From Rhodopila globiformis (GTDB lineage: Bacteria > Pseudomonadota > Alphaproteobacteria > Acetobacterales > Acetobacteraceae), in assembly GCF_002937115.1 (NCBI RefSeq), contig NZ_NHRY01000075.1:1-64000 (forward strand): a stretch of 64,000 nucleotides of DNA, written 5' to 3'. The stretch's first letter is position 1; the number at the start of each line of letters is the position of its first letter. A model generated the notes under the pieces. It searched no databases, was not told the DNA's origin, and saw nothing but the letters and a program-made list of their open reading frames with translations. Shown here piece by piece: positions 33,970 to 42,485 of the stretch. The position numbers and the translations under genes were made by a program.

Positions 33970-34978
33970 TGAATATTCCGTACGGCAGTGGGCGGCCAGC
34001 CGGAGCTGTCCGGGGATCAGGGGGGCCAGCCTATACACGGATGCGCGCGGCGCGACCATGAAGAACGCAGAAAGGTGAGAAGATCGCGGCGCCCGTCCCA
34101 CCCGGCCGGTTGGCCGGGCCGTCCGTCAGGACCCTCGGAGCACCCGGCCCGGGGCCCTCCCACTGCTGATCACGCCCGGCCCCCGGACCTGCACCCGCTT
34201 GGCCGGATGCCGGATCTGCCTGATGGGCGCCATACTGTGGGCTCCGACGCAGCTGAGGCCGGCCGCCCTGGCTCCCCACCTGCGTATCACTGCAGAGGTT
34301 CGCGGCGGCGGACCGCAGCCCGGCTGTGCTCGGAAACAGATGTGACAGCGCTCCGCGCGCGGGCCATCCACGCCATGGCCCACCAACCGCAGGATCGCCA
34401 TTTGTGTTCATTTGTGGTTGCATTCATGTCGAAACCGGCACATCCGAAGCCGCGGCCCGAGCTTGCTGCCGGTGGCAACCGCCAGCGTCCGGTGATCGCC
34501 CAGCCTTGGAGCCGCGACCGTTCGGTTATGCAACCACAAATGAACACAAATGAACACAAATGTCCTTCGGTTTCATCTGCTTCGCCCGATACCAGACCTT
34601 GGTCGGCAGGAGCCACTGGCGGGGCAGGACAGGCACGGCATCACGCTGTTCTTCGTCATGCCCGAGCCGTTATGTTCGTCGATGCCTGATAAGAACAATC
34701 CGATATAGAATCTGTTTCTTTATCCCGCTCTTTGCGATGCCTTGCCGGCACGTGCCGCTGATTCATGACGCCGCTGCTGCATGCCGTTTTCTTCCGGCAT
34801 CGGGAAGATCCTGATATCGTTTGGACTTCTTTATCACCGTGCCATTCGTCGCATCCTCTGCCGAATCGCTCGACAAAAGCCCGATCGCCGGGAATCCTGG
34901 CAGGGGGAATCGTTCCGCAGGCAGGCGCATGCACTCAGGCGGCTTCGACCAGCAAGCAGATCCCGGGGTCCACCGGCC
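33970..34978. other. One-kilobase intergenic region with inverted repeats
   Basis: This gap separates divergent ileS and the HlyD/FUSC operon and holds no convincing gene. It contains the perfect 25-bp inverted repeat described separately and a direct repeat TGAACACAAA at 34541-34560. There is also a short hairpin around 34781-34800 (ATGCCG...CGGCAT) in an AT-richer stretch upstream of the HlyD gene. The AT-rich part (34680-34870) is the likely promoter zone of that operon. Confidence 0.55.
34399..34552. repeat. Perfect 25-bp inverted repeat in the ileS upstream gap
   Basis: Arms at 34399-34423 and 34528-34552 are exact reverse complements (core TTTGTGTTCATTTGTGG and its complement), 104 bases apart. 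Right of it one more TGAACACAAA unit is added. A partial relative (TTCATTTGTGGTT) lies at 62060-62072. The pattern suggests the ends of a small dispersed or non-autonomous element; no transposase is inside. Confidence 0.75.
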
Positions 34979-35950
34979 ATGACGCGCCGCCGGCGGATCT
35001 TCCTCGCCATGACGGCCGTCGCCGGCGCCTTCGCCGCCTACCAGGTCGCCACCAGCTTCATCGCCTACACCGCCGACGCCTACGTCCGCTCCGACCTCGT
35101 CGCCGTCGCGCCGGAGGTCACCGGGCGCATCGTCAGCGTGCGGGTCACGGACAACCAGACCGTGGCGCGCGGCGACCTGCTGACGCTGATCGATCCGGTG
35201 CCGTTTCAGCTCGACGTGGACCAGCGCCGCGCCGAGATGAACGAGGCGCAGGCGCAGGTCGCCGCGGACCAGGACAGCGTCACCTCGGCCGAGGCGGCCC
35301 TGACCGCCGCGATCGCCGCCGCCACCTATGCCCACGAGACCCATGCGCGGCTGACCGCCCTGGCGTCGGACCAGTTCGCCGCCCGTGCCGACTTGCAGAA
35401 AGCGGACGACGACATGCGCCAGGCCGACGCGGCGGTCGAGGCGGCCCGGGCCGCGACCGCGCGGGCGCAGGCAACGGCCGCCATGCACCAGGCGGCCGAG
35501 GCCCGGGCAACCGCGGCCCTGGGCACGGCCGAGTGGCGGCTGACCCGCACCCGGCTGACCGCGCCGGTCGACGGCAGCATCATCAACCTCGGCCTTCGCC
35601 CCGGCGACACCGCCGAGGCCAACCGGCCGCTGGTCGGGATCGTCGATGCGCATGCCTGGCGGATCGTCGCCAACTTCAAGCAAAGCTTCCTCAGCGGCTT
35701 TGCGCCCGGCGACGCAGCCTGGATCTGGCTTGACTCCGAGCCCTGGCGCCTGCACCGCGCCCGCGTCCAGGGCATCGCCCGCGGCATCAGCCGCGATCCG
35801 GCGCCGGGCAAGCTGCTGGCCTATGTCGCGCCGACGACCGACTGGATCCGGCTGCAGCGCCGCTTCCCGGTCACCCTGACCCTGGTCGATCCCCCGGCCG
35901 ATCTGACGCTGTACATGGGCGCCGACGCCCGGGTGCTGATCCTGCCATGA
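34979..35950 (+). CDS. HlyD-family membrane-fusion protein (AaeA/EmrA-like)
   Basis: A 323-residue periplasmic adaptor with one N-terminal membrane anchor (IFLAMTAVAGAFAAYQVATS). A split lipoyl domain (VAVAPEVTGRIVSVRVTDNQ and TAPVDGSIINLGLRPGDTAE) brackets a long Ala-rich coiled hairpin (about 85-185), followed by a barrel domain ending DLTLYMGADARVLILP. The start is the ATG at 34979 (MTRRRRIF); the upstream frame is not coding-like. The stop overlaps the FUSC gene by 4 bases. AaeA-like adaptors work with FUSC-type inner-membrane proteins to export aromatic acids or similar compounds. Confidence 0.87.
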   Translation: MTRRRRIFLAMTAVAGAFAAYQVATSFIAYTADAYVRSDLVAVAPEVTGRIVSVRVTDNQTVARGDLLTLIDPVPFQLDVDQRRAEMNEAQAQVAADQDSVTSAEAALTAAIAAATYAHETHARLTALASDQFAARADLQKADDDMRQADAAVEAARAATARAQATAAMHQAAEARATAALGTAEWRLTRTRLTAPVDGSIINLGLRPGDTAEANRPLVGIVDAHAWRIVANFKQSFLSGFAPGDAAWIWLDSEPWRLHRARVQGIARGISRDPAPGKLLAYVAPTTDWIRLQRRFPVTLTLVDPPADLTLYMGADARVLILP

Positions 35951-37059
35951 GCGGGCCGTTCGCCGCCGCGGTCCGGGTGACGCGGGAGGCGGGCGTGGCG
36001 CTGCGCCAGGAACTCGCCGAACTGCACCTGCTCAGCGACCGGGGGCCACGCTGCACCATGACGGCGGTGTCGGTGGCGCTGGCGGTCATGCTCGCGCTGA
36101 TGCTGCGGCTACAGGACGCCTGGTGGGCGGGGATCAGCGGCTTCGTCTCGATGCAGGCGACGGCGCCGGCCTCGCTCCAGCGCGGCGTGCTGCGGATCAT
36201 GGGAACCTTCGTCGGCGCGGGCGCGTCGGTGCTGCTGAGCCCCTGGCTGGCCGGCGATCCGCCGACGCTGGCGCTGGTGCTGTTCGCCGTCAGCACGCTG
36301 GGCGTGCTCGGGCTGCTGGTCAGTCCGCACGGCTATGCCTGGCTGCTGGGGGCGATGACCGCCGACATGGTGCTGGTGGCGCTGCTGAACGATCCGCCCT
36401 CGGCCATGGGCGTCGCCGCCAACCGCATCGCCGAGGTGGTGACCGGGACCGTCGTCGCCGTCTGCGTCGCGCTGGCCCTGGCGCCGGAGGCCGACACCGC
36501 GGCGGCGGCGCCACCGCCGGGATGGGGCGACCTGCTCGGCATGCAATGGGGTACGGTGCAGTTCGCGCTGCGGGCCGGCGCCGGCGCCATGCTGGTGCCG
36601 CTGGTGTGGAACTGGCTGGACCTGCCCAGCCTGTCCCAGGCCGCCGTGACGGTGACCGCCGTGATGGCGGTGCCGCGGCTGTCCGCGGACGACGCGGCGA
36701 ACCAGCAGATGGTCACCGAGCGCGCACTGCAGCGCGTCCTCGGCTGCCTGCTGGGCGGGATTGCCGGTTTGGCGTGCGTGGCGCTGTCGCTCGACAGCGT
36801 GCTGCCCTGGCTGCTGCTGCTGGCGGGCGGTGTCTGGGTGTGCGCGCATATCCAGGCCAGCGTGCGCGGCATCGGCTATGTCGGCACCCAGGCCGCGGTG
36901 GTGTTCATCCTGACGCTGGTCCAGGGGCCGGGGCCGCCGCAGAGCATCCTGCCCGGCATCGGCCGCTTCGCCGGCGTCACCGGCGGCCTGCTGATCCTGC
37001 TGGCGGTGTCCGCCCTGACCGCGCCGTCCACCAATGCGCCGGCGGCGGTCCGGCGCTGA
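35947..37059 (+). CDS. FUSC-family inner-membrane transporter (AaeB-like)
   Basis: This 370-residue integral membrane protein has two blocks of hydrophobic helices. The first is about 40-175 (CTMTAVSVALAVMLALMLRL, WWAGISGFVSMQATAPASLQ, MGTFVGAGASVLLSP). The second is about 210-350, where the FUSC pattern recurs (LPSLSQAAVTVTAVMAVPRL, ERALQRVLGCLLGGIAGLA). It lacks the big cytoplasmic domain of full-length AaeB (about 655 residues) and so is a compact form. It is translationally coupled to the HlyD-type adaptor. Export of small aromatic or anionic compounds is the family role; the substrate is not known here. Confidence 0.85.
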   Translation: MSGPFAAAVRVTREAGVALRQELAELHLLSDRGPRCTMTAVSVALAVMLALMLRLQDAWWAGISGFVSMQATAPASLQRGVLRIMGTFVGAGASVLLSPWLAGDPPTLALVLFAVSTLGVLGLLVSPHGYAWLLGAMTADMVLVALLNDPPSAMGVAANRIAEVVTGTVVAVCVALALAPEADTAAAAPPPGWGDLLGMQWGTVQFALRAGAGAMLVPLVWNWLDLPSLSQAAVTVTAVMAVPRLSADDAANQQMVTERALQRVLGCLLGGIAGLACVALSLDSVLPWLLLLAGGVWVCAHIQASVRGIGYVGTQAAVVFILTLVQGPGPPQSILPGIGRFAGVTGGLLILLAVSALTAPSTNAPAAVRR

Positions 37060-37163
37060 GGCACCGGCACGGGGCCTGGCTCTGTGTCGGCCCGCTGTAG
37101 GAACCTGGCTTGCCGCGCGGGATCTCGTCGAGGAGCCGAATGGCCTGTGACGAAAGCCGCGTC

Positions 37164-37436
37164 TCAGGCCTGGCTCCCGGGCCAGCCTTCCGGCAACTCA
37201 TCACCCGGGACAAGCGTTGGCGCGCCCGCCTTGGCGAGAATACGCCCGAGATCGCCTGGCGCGGCGCGCGCCGCCCGTTCGGCCAGGTAGTCCCGCGCCT
37301 TCAGGGCCGCCACCTTCTCGGCCGCCGCCTGAACCAGGAACTGATTGACCGACACGGCATCGCGACTGGCCAGCGCTTTCACGTCTTCCATCAGGGAAGG
37401 CGGGATGCGGAGGGCAAAGTTGCTGATGGTCGCCAT
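37164..37436 (-). CDS. Ribbon-helix-helix antitoxin (HicB-like group)
   Basis: This 90-residue protein begins MATISNFALRIPPSLMEDV followed by KALASRDAVSVNQFLVQAAAEKV, a ribbon-helix-helix DNA-binding fold (residues about 5-45). The C-terminal tail is Ala-rich and then acidic (LVPGDELPEGW) and probably binds the toxin. GAGGAGG lies 5 bases upstream of the ATG. It is encoded downstream of, and overlapping by 46 bases, a PIN-domain protein, so the toxin gene comes first. Autoregulation of the pair is expected from the family; no operator palindrome was identified. Confidence 0.8.
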   Translation of the reverse strand: MATISNFALRIPPSLMEDVKALASRDAVSVNQFLVQAAAEKVAALKARDYLAERAARAAPGDLGRILAKAGAPTLVPGDELPEGWPGSQA

Positions 37437-37861
37437 GATAGCCTCCTCAAAATGTCGCCCGGCCGGCAGACCGGAATATCCAGACGCGGCGCACCAGGAT
37501 CAAGGGTGCGGTAATCCGCGATATTGAACGATACCAGGGCATCAGCCTGGCCGTTGATCGCCAACTCCGCGAACATCTCGTCGTCCGGATCGCGCACCGA
37601 AGGCCGGATGCGAAAATGCGTCGTGACGGCATCGGCCTGCGCCACGAAAGCATCCAGAAAGCGATCCACGTCCTCGGCATCCATCCGCATCGCGTGCAGG
37701 TGCTCGGTCCGCTTCAGCACGGCCTCGTATTCGATCACCGTGGCGACGCTGACCAGCGGCGTGATCACCTTCGCCTCCATGGCCAGCAGGAGAACCCGAG
37801 AGGCGCCAATGGTGCTGCGCAGACCGCTCAGAAGAACGTCGGTGTCCAACACCGATCTCAT
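37391..37861 (-). CDS. PIN-domain toxin (VapC-like, COG1569 type)
   Basis: A 156-residue probable ribonuclease. PIN acidic residues are visible: Asp6 and Asp8 in VLDTDVLLSGL, Glu in ATVIEYEAVL and the DPDDEMF cluster, with the conserved ADALVSFNIADY near the end of the fold. The start MRSVLDTDV at 37861 is preferred over a longer frame because the PIN fold begins directly there. The last 15 codons overlap the antitoxin start. PIN toxins of this kind cleave RNA and are neutralised by the partner; activity here is inferred. Confidence 0.8.
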   Translation of the reverse strand: MRSVLDTDVLLSGLRSTIGASRVLLLAMEAKVITPLVSVATVIEYEAVLKRTEHLHAMRMDAEDVDRFLDAFVAQADAVTTHFRIRPSVRDPDDEMFAELAINGQADALVSFNIADYRTLDPGAPRLDIPVCRPGDILRRLSWRPSATLPSASRLP

Positions 37862-38111
37862 ATTGCCTACAATATCACCATGCGTCGTGGCTGGCAATCA
37901 TTGCGCATTACGATGGCTTTGCTATCGGCCTGGGGCTTGGATACGTCGGTCCGGCCGGAGCCAGTTCGCATTCACCTGCAAACCACCGAGGCGCTGAATG
38001 CCGGGTGGCGGATCGCAACCCAGCCGTGGCTCGGCCCACGCCTTGCCGGCCCACATGGTGATGCATCAGGCGTGATCCCGCCGATTGGCCGCGGCGCTCT
38101 GCGCGCCGCCA

Positions 38112-39248
38112 TCAGTCCGCCAGCTTCACCGTCCAGGCGTCGTAGCCATAGACCCAGTCGGCGTCGTGTGGCTCCCGCAGCCAGGTGTTCTGCGCCGAGG
38201 TCTGCTGGATGCGCGAGGTCCGCGGCTTGCGCGTCGCCTGGTAGCGGCACAGCGCCGCGTGCACGCCGTCGGGATCGACGCCGTCGAGGCAGCGCGCGAG
38301 GATCGCGGCATCCTCGATCGAGGTCGCGGCGCCCTGCGCCATATAGGGCGTCATCGGGTGGCAGGCGTCGCCCAGCAGCGCCACGTTGCCCTCGACCCAG
38401 CGCGGCAGCGGATCGCGCTCGACCAGCGCCCATTTGTGCACGTCGGGACAGGCGGCGAGGATCGCCCGCACCTGCGGGTGGAAGCTTTCGTAGGCAGCGC
38501 GCAGCGTCGCCAGGTCGCCCTTGGCGGACCAGGACTCGACCGAGAAATCCGGCTCCGGCGTGCTGGTGACGAAATACAGCTCGTCGCGGCGCGGGTTGAC
38601 GAAATAGCTGACGATGTGGCGATCCGGCCCCCACCATTTGACGCAGGGATACGGCTGCACCCCCTGCACCCGCGCGGTGGGAAACACGGTGCGGTAGGCG
38701 ACGCGGCCGGTGTAGCGCGGTTGTTCCTTGCCCAACATGAACTCCCGCACCACCGAATGCACGCCGTCGGCGCCGATGACCGCGTCGGCCTCGGCCGTCT
38801 CGCCGTTGGCGAAGGCCATGCGCACGCGGCCCGCCGCCCCCTGCTCCAGGCCCACCAGCCGGTGGTCCAGGCGGATGATGTCGGCCGGCACCAGGTCCGC
38901 CAGCATGGCGTGCAGGTCGCCGCGATGCATCAGGAAATACGGCACGCCGTGACGCTGCCGCACCGTTTCCCCGAGCGGCAGGGAATTGGTCAGCGCGCCG
39001 GTATCATGATCGCGGCTGTCGTTGCTGTCCGGCTGGAACGCCTGCGCCAGCAGCGTGTCCTCCAGGCCGATTTTGTAAAGCACCCGGACCGAATTCGGCG
39101 CCTGCTGGATGCCGGCGCCGAGCCGGGTGAAGCCGCGCGCCTGCTCGTAAACGCGGACATCCAGGCCGATGCGGCGCAGGCAGGCGGCTGCGGTCAGGCC
39201 GCCGATGCCGGCGCCGATGATGGCGATGCGGGGCTTGCGCTGCGGCAT
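38112..39248 (-). CDS. FAD-dependent monooxygenase, 6-hydroxynicotinate 3-monooxygenase-like
   Basis: A 378-residue class A flavoprotein hydroxylase. The FAD fold is GAGIGGLTAAACLRRIGLDV, with VIGADGVHSVVREF and the second FAD motif LGDACHPMTPYMAQGAATSI. The stretches PCVKWWGPDRHIVSYF, DELYFVTSTPEPD and the end DADWVYGYDAW recall NicC-type 6-hydroxynicotinate 3-monooxygenases more than generic salicylate hydroxylases. GGAGGAAAAC upstream supports the start at 39248; the longer frame to 39692 lies antisense to the next gene. No other nicotinate-pathway genes are nearby, so the substrate is uncertain. Confidence 0.75.
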   Translation of the reverse strand: MPQRKPRIAIIGAGIGGLTAAACLRRIGLDVRVYEQARGFTRLGAGIQQAPNSVRVLYKIGLEDTLLAQAFQPDSNDSRDHDTGALTNSLPLGETVRQRHGVPYFLMHRGDLHAMLADLVPADIIRLDHRLVGLEQGAAGRVRMAFANGETAEADAVIGADGVHSVVREFMLGKEQPRYTGRVAYRTVFPTARVQGVQPYPCVKWWGPDRHIVSYFVNPRRDELYFVTSTPEPDFSVESWSAKGDLATLRAAYESFHPQVRAILAACPDVHKWALVERDPLPRWVEGNVALLGDACHPMTPYMAQGAATSIEDAAILARCLDGVDPDGVHAALCRYQATRKPRTSRIQQTSAQNTWLREPHDADWVYGYDAWTVKLAD

Positions 39249-39381
39249 CCGTTTTCCTCCGTCGGCCAAAGTGTGATCCACGTCACACCGGCGGGCAAGC
39301 GGGACGCCTACTCTGGCCCAATTCCACCATGGACAGCGGCACCGATTGCCGCTGTAGTCGCGCCGGCAGGGAGAAAGCGCA

Positions 39382-40821
39382 ATGGACATCAGGCATGTTG
39401 TCGTGCTGATGCTGGAGAACCGCTCGTTCGACTGTATGTTGGGGCAGTTGTACCAGAGCGACGCCACGTTCGACGGCCTGACCGGCACCGAGCAGAACAC
39501 CTGGCACAAGCCGGGCGGCCTGCAGCAGACCATCCCCGTGTGGGCATCGCCAGAGCTGACCCCGACCGCCGCGTGCATCCCCGCCCCCGATCCGGGCGAG
39601 CTGTTCACCGACATCGCCATGCAGATCCAAGGCCTGGTCGCGGACGGCCAGCCCAACACCGGCCCGGCGACGATGGGCGGTTTCGTTGACAACTACATGC
39701 GCCAGCCGCTGCCCGATCCGAAGACCGATCCGCCGCCCGATCCGCCGGCGGTGATGCATTATTTCACCCCCGACCAGGTGCCGGTGCTCAGCGAGCTGGC
39801 GCGTGCGTTCGGCGTGTCGGACCGCTGGCATGCCTCGGCACCGTGCCAGACCTGGCCGAACCGGTTCTTCGTCCATACCGGAACCGCGAACGGCTACGTC
39901 AACAACTCGCCGACGCATTTCCCCTATACCATGCAGACGGTGTTCAACCGGCTGGAGGACGCGAAGCAGAGCTGGCGCGTGTATTTCCACGACATCCCGC
40001 AATCCTCGACCCTGGCCCGGCTGTGGGACAACGCGGTGACGAACTTCCGCTTCTTCGACCGGGAGTTCGAGGAAGATGCGAGGAAGGGGCGCCTGCCGGC
40101 CTACAGCTTCATCGAGCCCCGTTACTTCACCGATCCGGTGCTGCGGCAGATGCCGAACGACCAGCACCCGCCGCACGACATCCGCCATGGCGAGGCGCTG
40201 ATCGCGCGGGTCTACAACGCCGTGCGCGCCGGCCCCGGCTGGAAGAACACGCTGCTGATCATCACCTATGACGAGCATGGCGGCTGCTACGACCACGTGG
40301 TGCCGCCGCCGGCGACGCCGCCCGGAGGCCAGACGCCGGACGGCTACACCTTCGATTCGTTCGGCGTGCGGGTTCCCGCGGTGATCGTCTCGCCCTGGGT
40401 GCCGAAGGGCGCGAAGATTCGTCCGCCGGGCCCGACGCCGTTCGACCACACCTCGGTCATCGCCACGCTGGCGAAGCTGTTCCGTTTCGCGTCGCTGACG
40501 CCGCGCGACGCGGCGGCGCCAAACCTGCTGGAGGCGCTGACCGGCGACGGCGGCAACAACGGCCCCGCCTCGATCGCCGTGCCGACTGTGACGGTGACGC
40601 CGGAGCAGCTTGCGCGATCGGTCGCGCGCCCGGCCAACGCCATGCAGAAGGGACTGCACACCGCGGCGATCGTGCTGCCGACCGCGGGCGCGAACGTTGG
40701 CGCGCATATCCAGCGACTGGCGCAGGCGCCCGATCCCGCGCCGATGCCGACGCCCGCGCTGGCTGAATCGCCGGTGGCGGCGATTGCGGCGCATATCAAG
40801 GCCTTCCTGGGAAGCCTGTAG
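39382..40821 (+). CDS. Phosphoesterase of the phospholipase C / acid phosphatase family
   Basis: This 479-residue metal-dependent hydrolase has ENRSFDCMLGQL near the start (metal or nucleophile region). It also has the block LLIITYDEHGGCYDHVVPPP and SPWVPKGAKI with TPFDHTSVIATL, all typical of the PF04185 phosphoesterase family. Many relatives are secreted and about 700 residues long. This one is shorter and begins MDIRHVVVLMLEN directly, without a visible signal peptide, so it may be cytoplasmic or exported in another way. The C-terminal 100 residues are Ala/Pro-rich with no recognised domain. It is a lone gene divergent from the monooxygenase. Confidence 0.85.
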   Translation: MDIRHVVVLMLENRSFDCMLGQLYQSDATFDGLTGTEQNTWHKPGGLQQTIPVWASPELTPTAACIPAPDPGELFTDIAMQIQGLVADGQPNTGPATMGGFVDNYMRQPLPDPKTDPPPDPPAVMHYFTPDQVPVLSELARAFGVSDRWHASAPCQTWPNRFFVHTGTANGYVNNSPTHFPYTMQTVFNRLEDAKQSWRVYFHDIPQSSTLARLWDNAVTNFRFFDREFEEDARKGRLPAYSFIEPRYFTDPVLRQMPNDQHPPHDIRHGEALIARVYNAVRAGPGWKNTLLIITYDEHGGCYDHVVPPPATPPGGQTPDGYTFDSFGVRVPAVIVSPWVPKGAKIRPPGPTPFDHTSVIATLAKLFRFASLTPRDAAAPNLLEALTGDGGNNGPASIAVPTVTVTPEQLARSVARPANAMQKGLHTAAIVLPTAGANVGAHIQRLAQAPDPAPMPTPALAESPVAAIAAHIKAFLGSL

Positions 40822-41447
40822 GCGGGGTGTCATGTCCACGCCAACCGGAGGCGGCCCGCCGCGCCGGTCCGGCTGCGACAGGCGGGGCGGACGAGTGAAG
40901 CGCGAACGTCGTGCCTCCGGCAAGTCCCCGGATCGGCACGGCATCCGGCCGGTCCGGCATGATCGCGATCAGGAATGGTCCCGCTGTCGACAGCGGAATT
41001 CCGACCGCCGGGCGCGACCACGCGTTGCCCGGAATGCCTGTCCAGGCCGATGCCACAGCAAACCGCATGCAGGTCGGGACATCGCCTGCGATGGAGAGAG
41101 CGGAGGATTTCCCCCGTCCCCCCGACCCGGACGAGGATCTCCGGCAGAGCGGGTAACGCCCCGCCTGCCGGTTTCAGCCGCCACAGGACCTTGGTTGTGA
41201 CCAGAGTGCAGTCCGCTGTCGGCAACCCAAGATCGCCCTGTGCCGATTCCGGCGAATCGAAGGTCGGGTCGGCATGGCAACGCGATCACCATCAGACGCT
41301 GTATGGTAGAATGTATTTTTCGCTTTTGTCGCTTTCGTAAAACTGGAAGCTTTTTTCGATCCGCGTGGTTGCCAAAGAACGTTGAAGCAACCTTTCATTG
41401 CCGTCAGTCAGCCAATTCCGTTGCTGACAGGAGAAGGTGATGCCGGT
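40822..41447. other. Intergenic region upstream of the outer-membrane barrel gene
   Basis: No convincing gene is present between the phosphoesterase and the barrel protein. The last 150 bases (about 41295-41360) are distinctly AT-rich for this genome, with runs such as TTTTTCGCTTTTGTCG and GAAGCTTTTTTCG. They probably hold the promoter of the following gene; an exact -35/-10 pair is not clear. Confidence 0.5.
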
Positions 41448-42464
41448 ATGATTCCATACCGTTTGAGAGACGCAACACGCCACGGTGCAGCCAGGGCGCC
41501 CCTGACCTGTCTCGCCATGGTGGTGGCGATCGTGCCGCGCCTCGCCTGCGGGGCCGAGGGGCTCGACATGACCCTGCCGCCCACCAGCATGCCCGTTCAA
41601 TCGGCTGCGACTGCGCCAACGGATCCGCCGGCCGACCCCGGCGGCTTCAGCGATTTTCTCGCAACGTGGAAAGCCCGGGCGGCGCAGGCGCGCGCGACAC
41701 AGCCGGCATGGAGCAGTCCGCTCGTCACCACCAGCGGCATGCTCGAACAGCGGATCCGCTTCGATATGGCCGCGCAGCATTCCGGCAACGGGACGAACAC
41801 CACCGTGCTCGACGGCGGCAAGGGCATCGACCTGATTGTCGGCCCGACCACTGAAATCCAGTTCGCCGTGGCGCCCTATGACTTCCGCACCGGGGTCCCC
41901 GGCACCGGCCCAAAGAACAAGGGGGCGATCGCGTCCCTGAACGGGTTCGGCGACTGGCCGTTCGTCCGCATCAAGCAGCGGCTGGCGAGCGGATCAGCGA
42001 ACGAAGGCAACTACTTTGTTTCTGCCCTGTTCCAGATCCAGGCGCCAACGGGGATCGCCCGCCTGACCAGCGATGCCTGGACTCTCCTGCCGACCCTGGC
42101 ATTCGGCAAGGGATGGGGCGCGTTCGATATCCAGGGCACGGTCGGCGGCATTCTGCCGCTGTCGAGCGCCGACAGGATCGGCTACCAGGTGGCGACCAAC
42201 GTCGCCTTCCAGTACCACGTGCTGCGCGTGCTCTGGCCGGAACTGGAAGTGAACTGGATCTATTACGCCAACGGCCAGCGCGGCGGCCTGAATCAGGTGT
42301 ACCTGACGCCGGGGCTGGTGGCCGGCCGGCTGCCGCTGTCAGACAATCTGAAATTCACGCTCGGCGTGGGCTACCAGGTGGCCGTCTCGCCGGCCTACGT
42401 CGCCAGGCCGCTGACGCCCGCGTACAACCATGCGTGGCTGTTGACGACGCGGATGAACTTCTAG
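41448..42464 (+). CDS. Predicted outer-membrane beta-barrel protein
   Basis: This 338-residue protein has a signal sequence (residues about 1-38, ending near RLACGAEG) and a Pro/Ala-rich linker. A series of amphipathic strands with aromatic girdles follows (FVRIKQRLASGS, YFVSALFQIQAP, FDIQGTVGGILPL, YQVATNVAFQYHVL, WELEVNWIYYA-like, FTLGVGYQVAVS), ending in Phe (LLTTRMNF). The terminal aromatic residue is the usual sorting mark of outer-membrane barrels. The start at 41448 (MIPYRLRD) follows AGGAGAAGG. I cannot name a family; a small-molecule channel or structural role is open. Confidence 0.68.
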   Translation: MIPYRLRDATRHGAARAPLTCLAMVVAIVPRLACGAEGLDMTLPPTSMPVQSAATAPTDPPADPGGFSDFLATWKARAAQARATQPAWSSPLVTTSGMLEQRIRFDMAAQHSGNGTNTTVLDGGKGIDLIVGPTTEIQFAVAPYDFRTGVPGTGPKNKGAIASLNGFGDWPFVRIKQRLASGSANEGNYFVSALFQIQAPTGIARLTSDAWTLLPTLAFGKGWGAFDIQGTVGGILPLSSADRIGYQVATNVAFQYHVLRVLWPELEVNWIYYANGQRGGLNQVYLTPGLVAGRLPLSDNLKFTLGVGYQVAVSPAYVARPLTPAYNHAWLLTTRMNF

Positions 42465-42485
42465 CGGCGAGCATGGAGGCGGCCG

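Noticed and set aside
33970-34978. Several 70-130 codon frames in the ileS upstream gap
   Set aside because: They arise from the inverted repeats and GC-rich background, overlap each other on both strands and have no family features.
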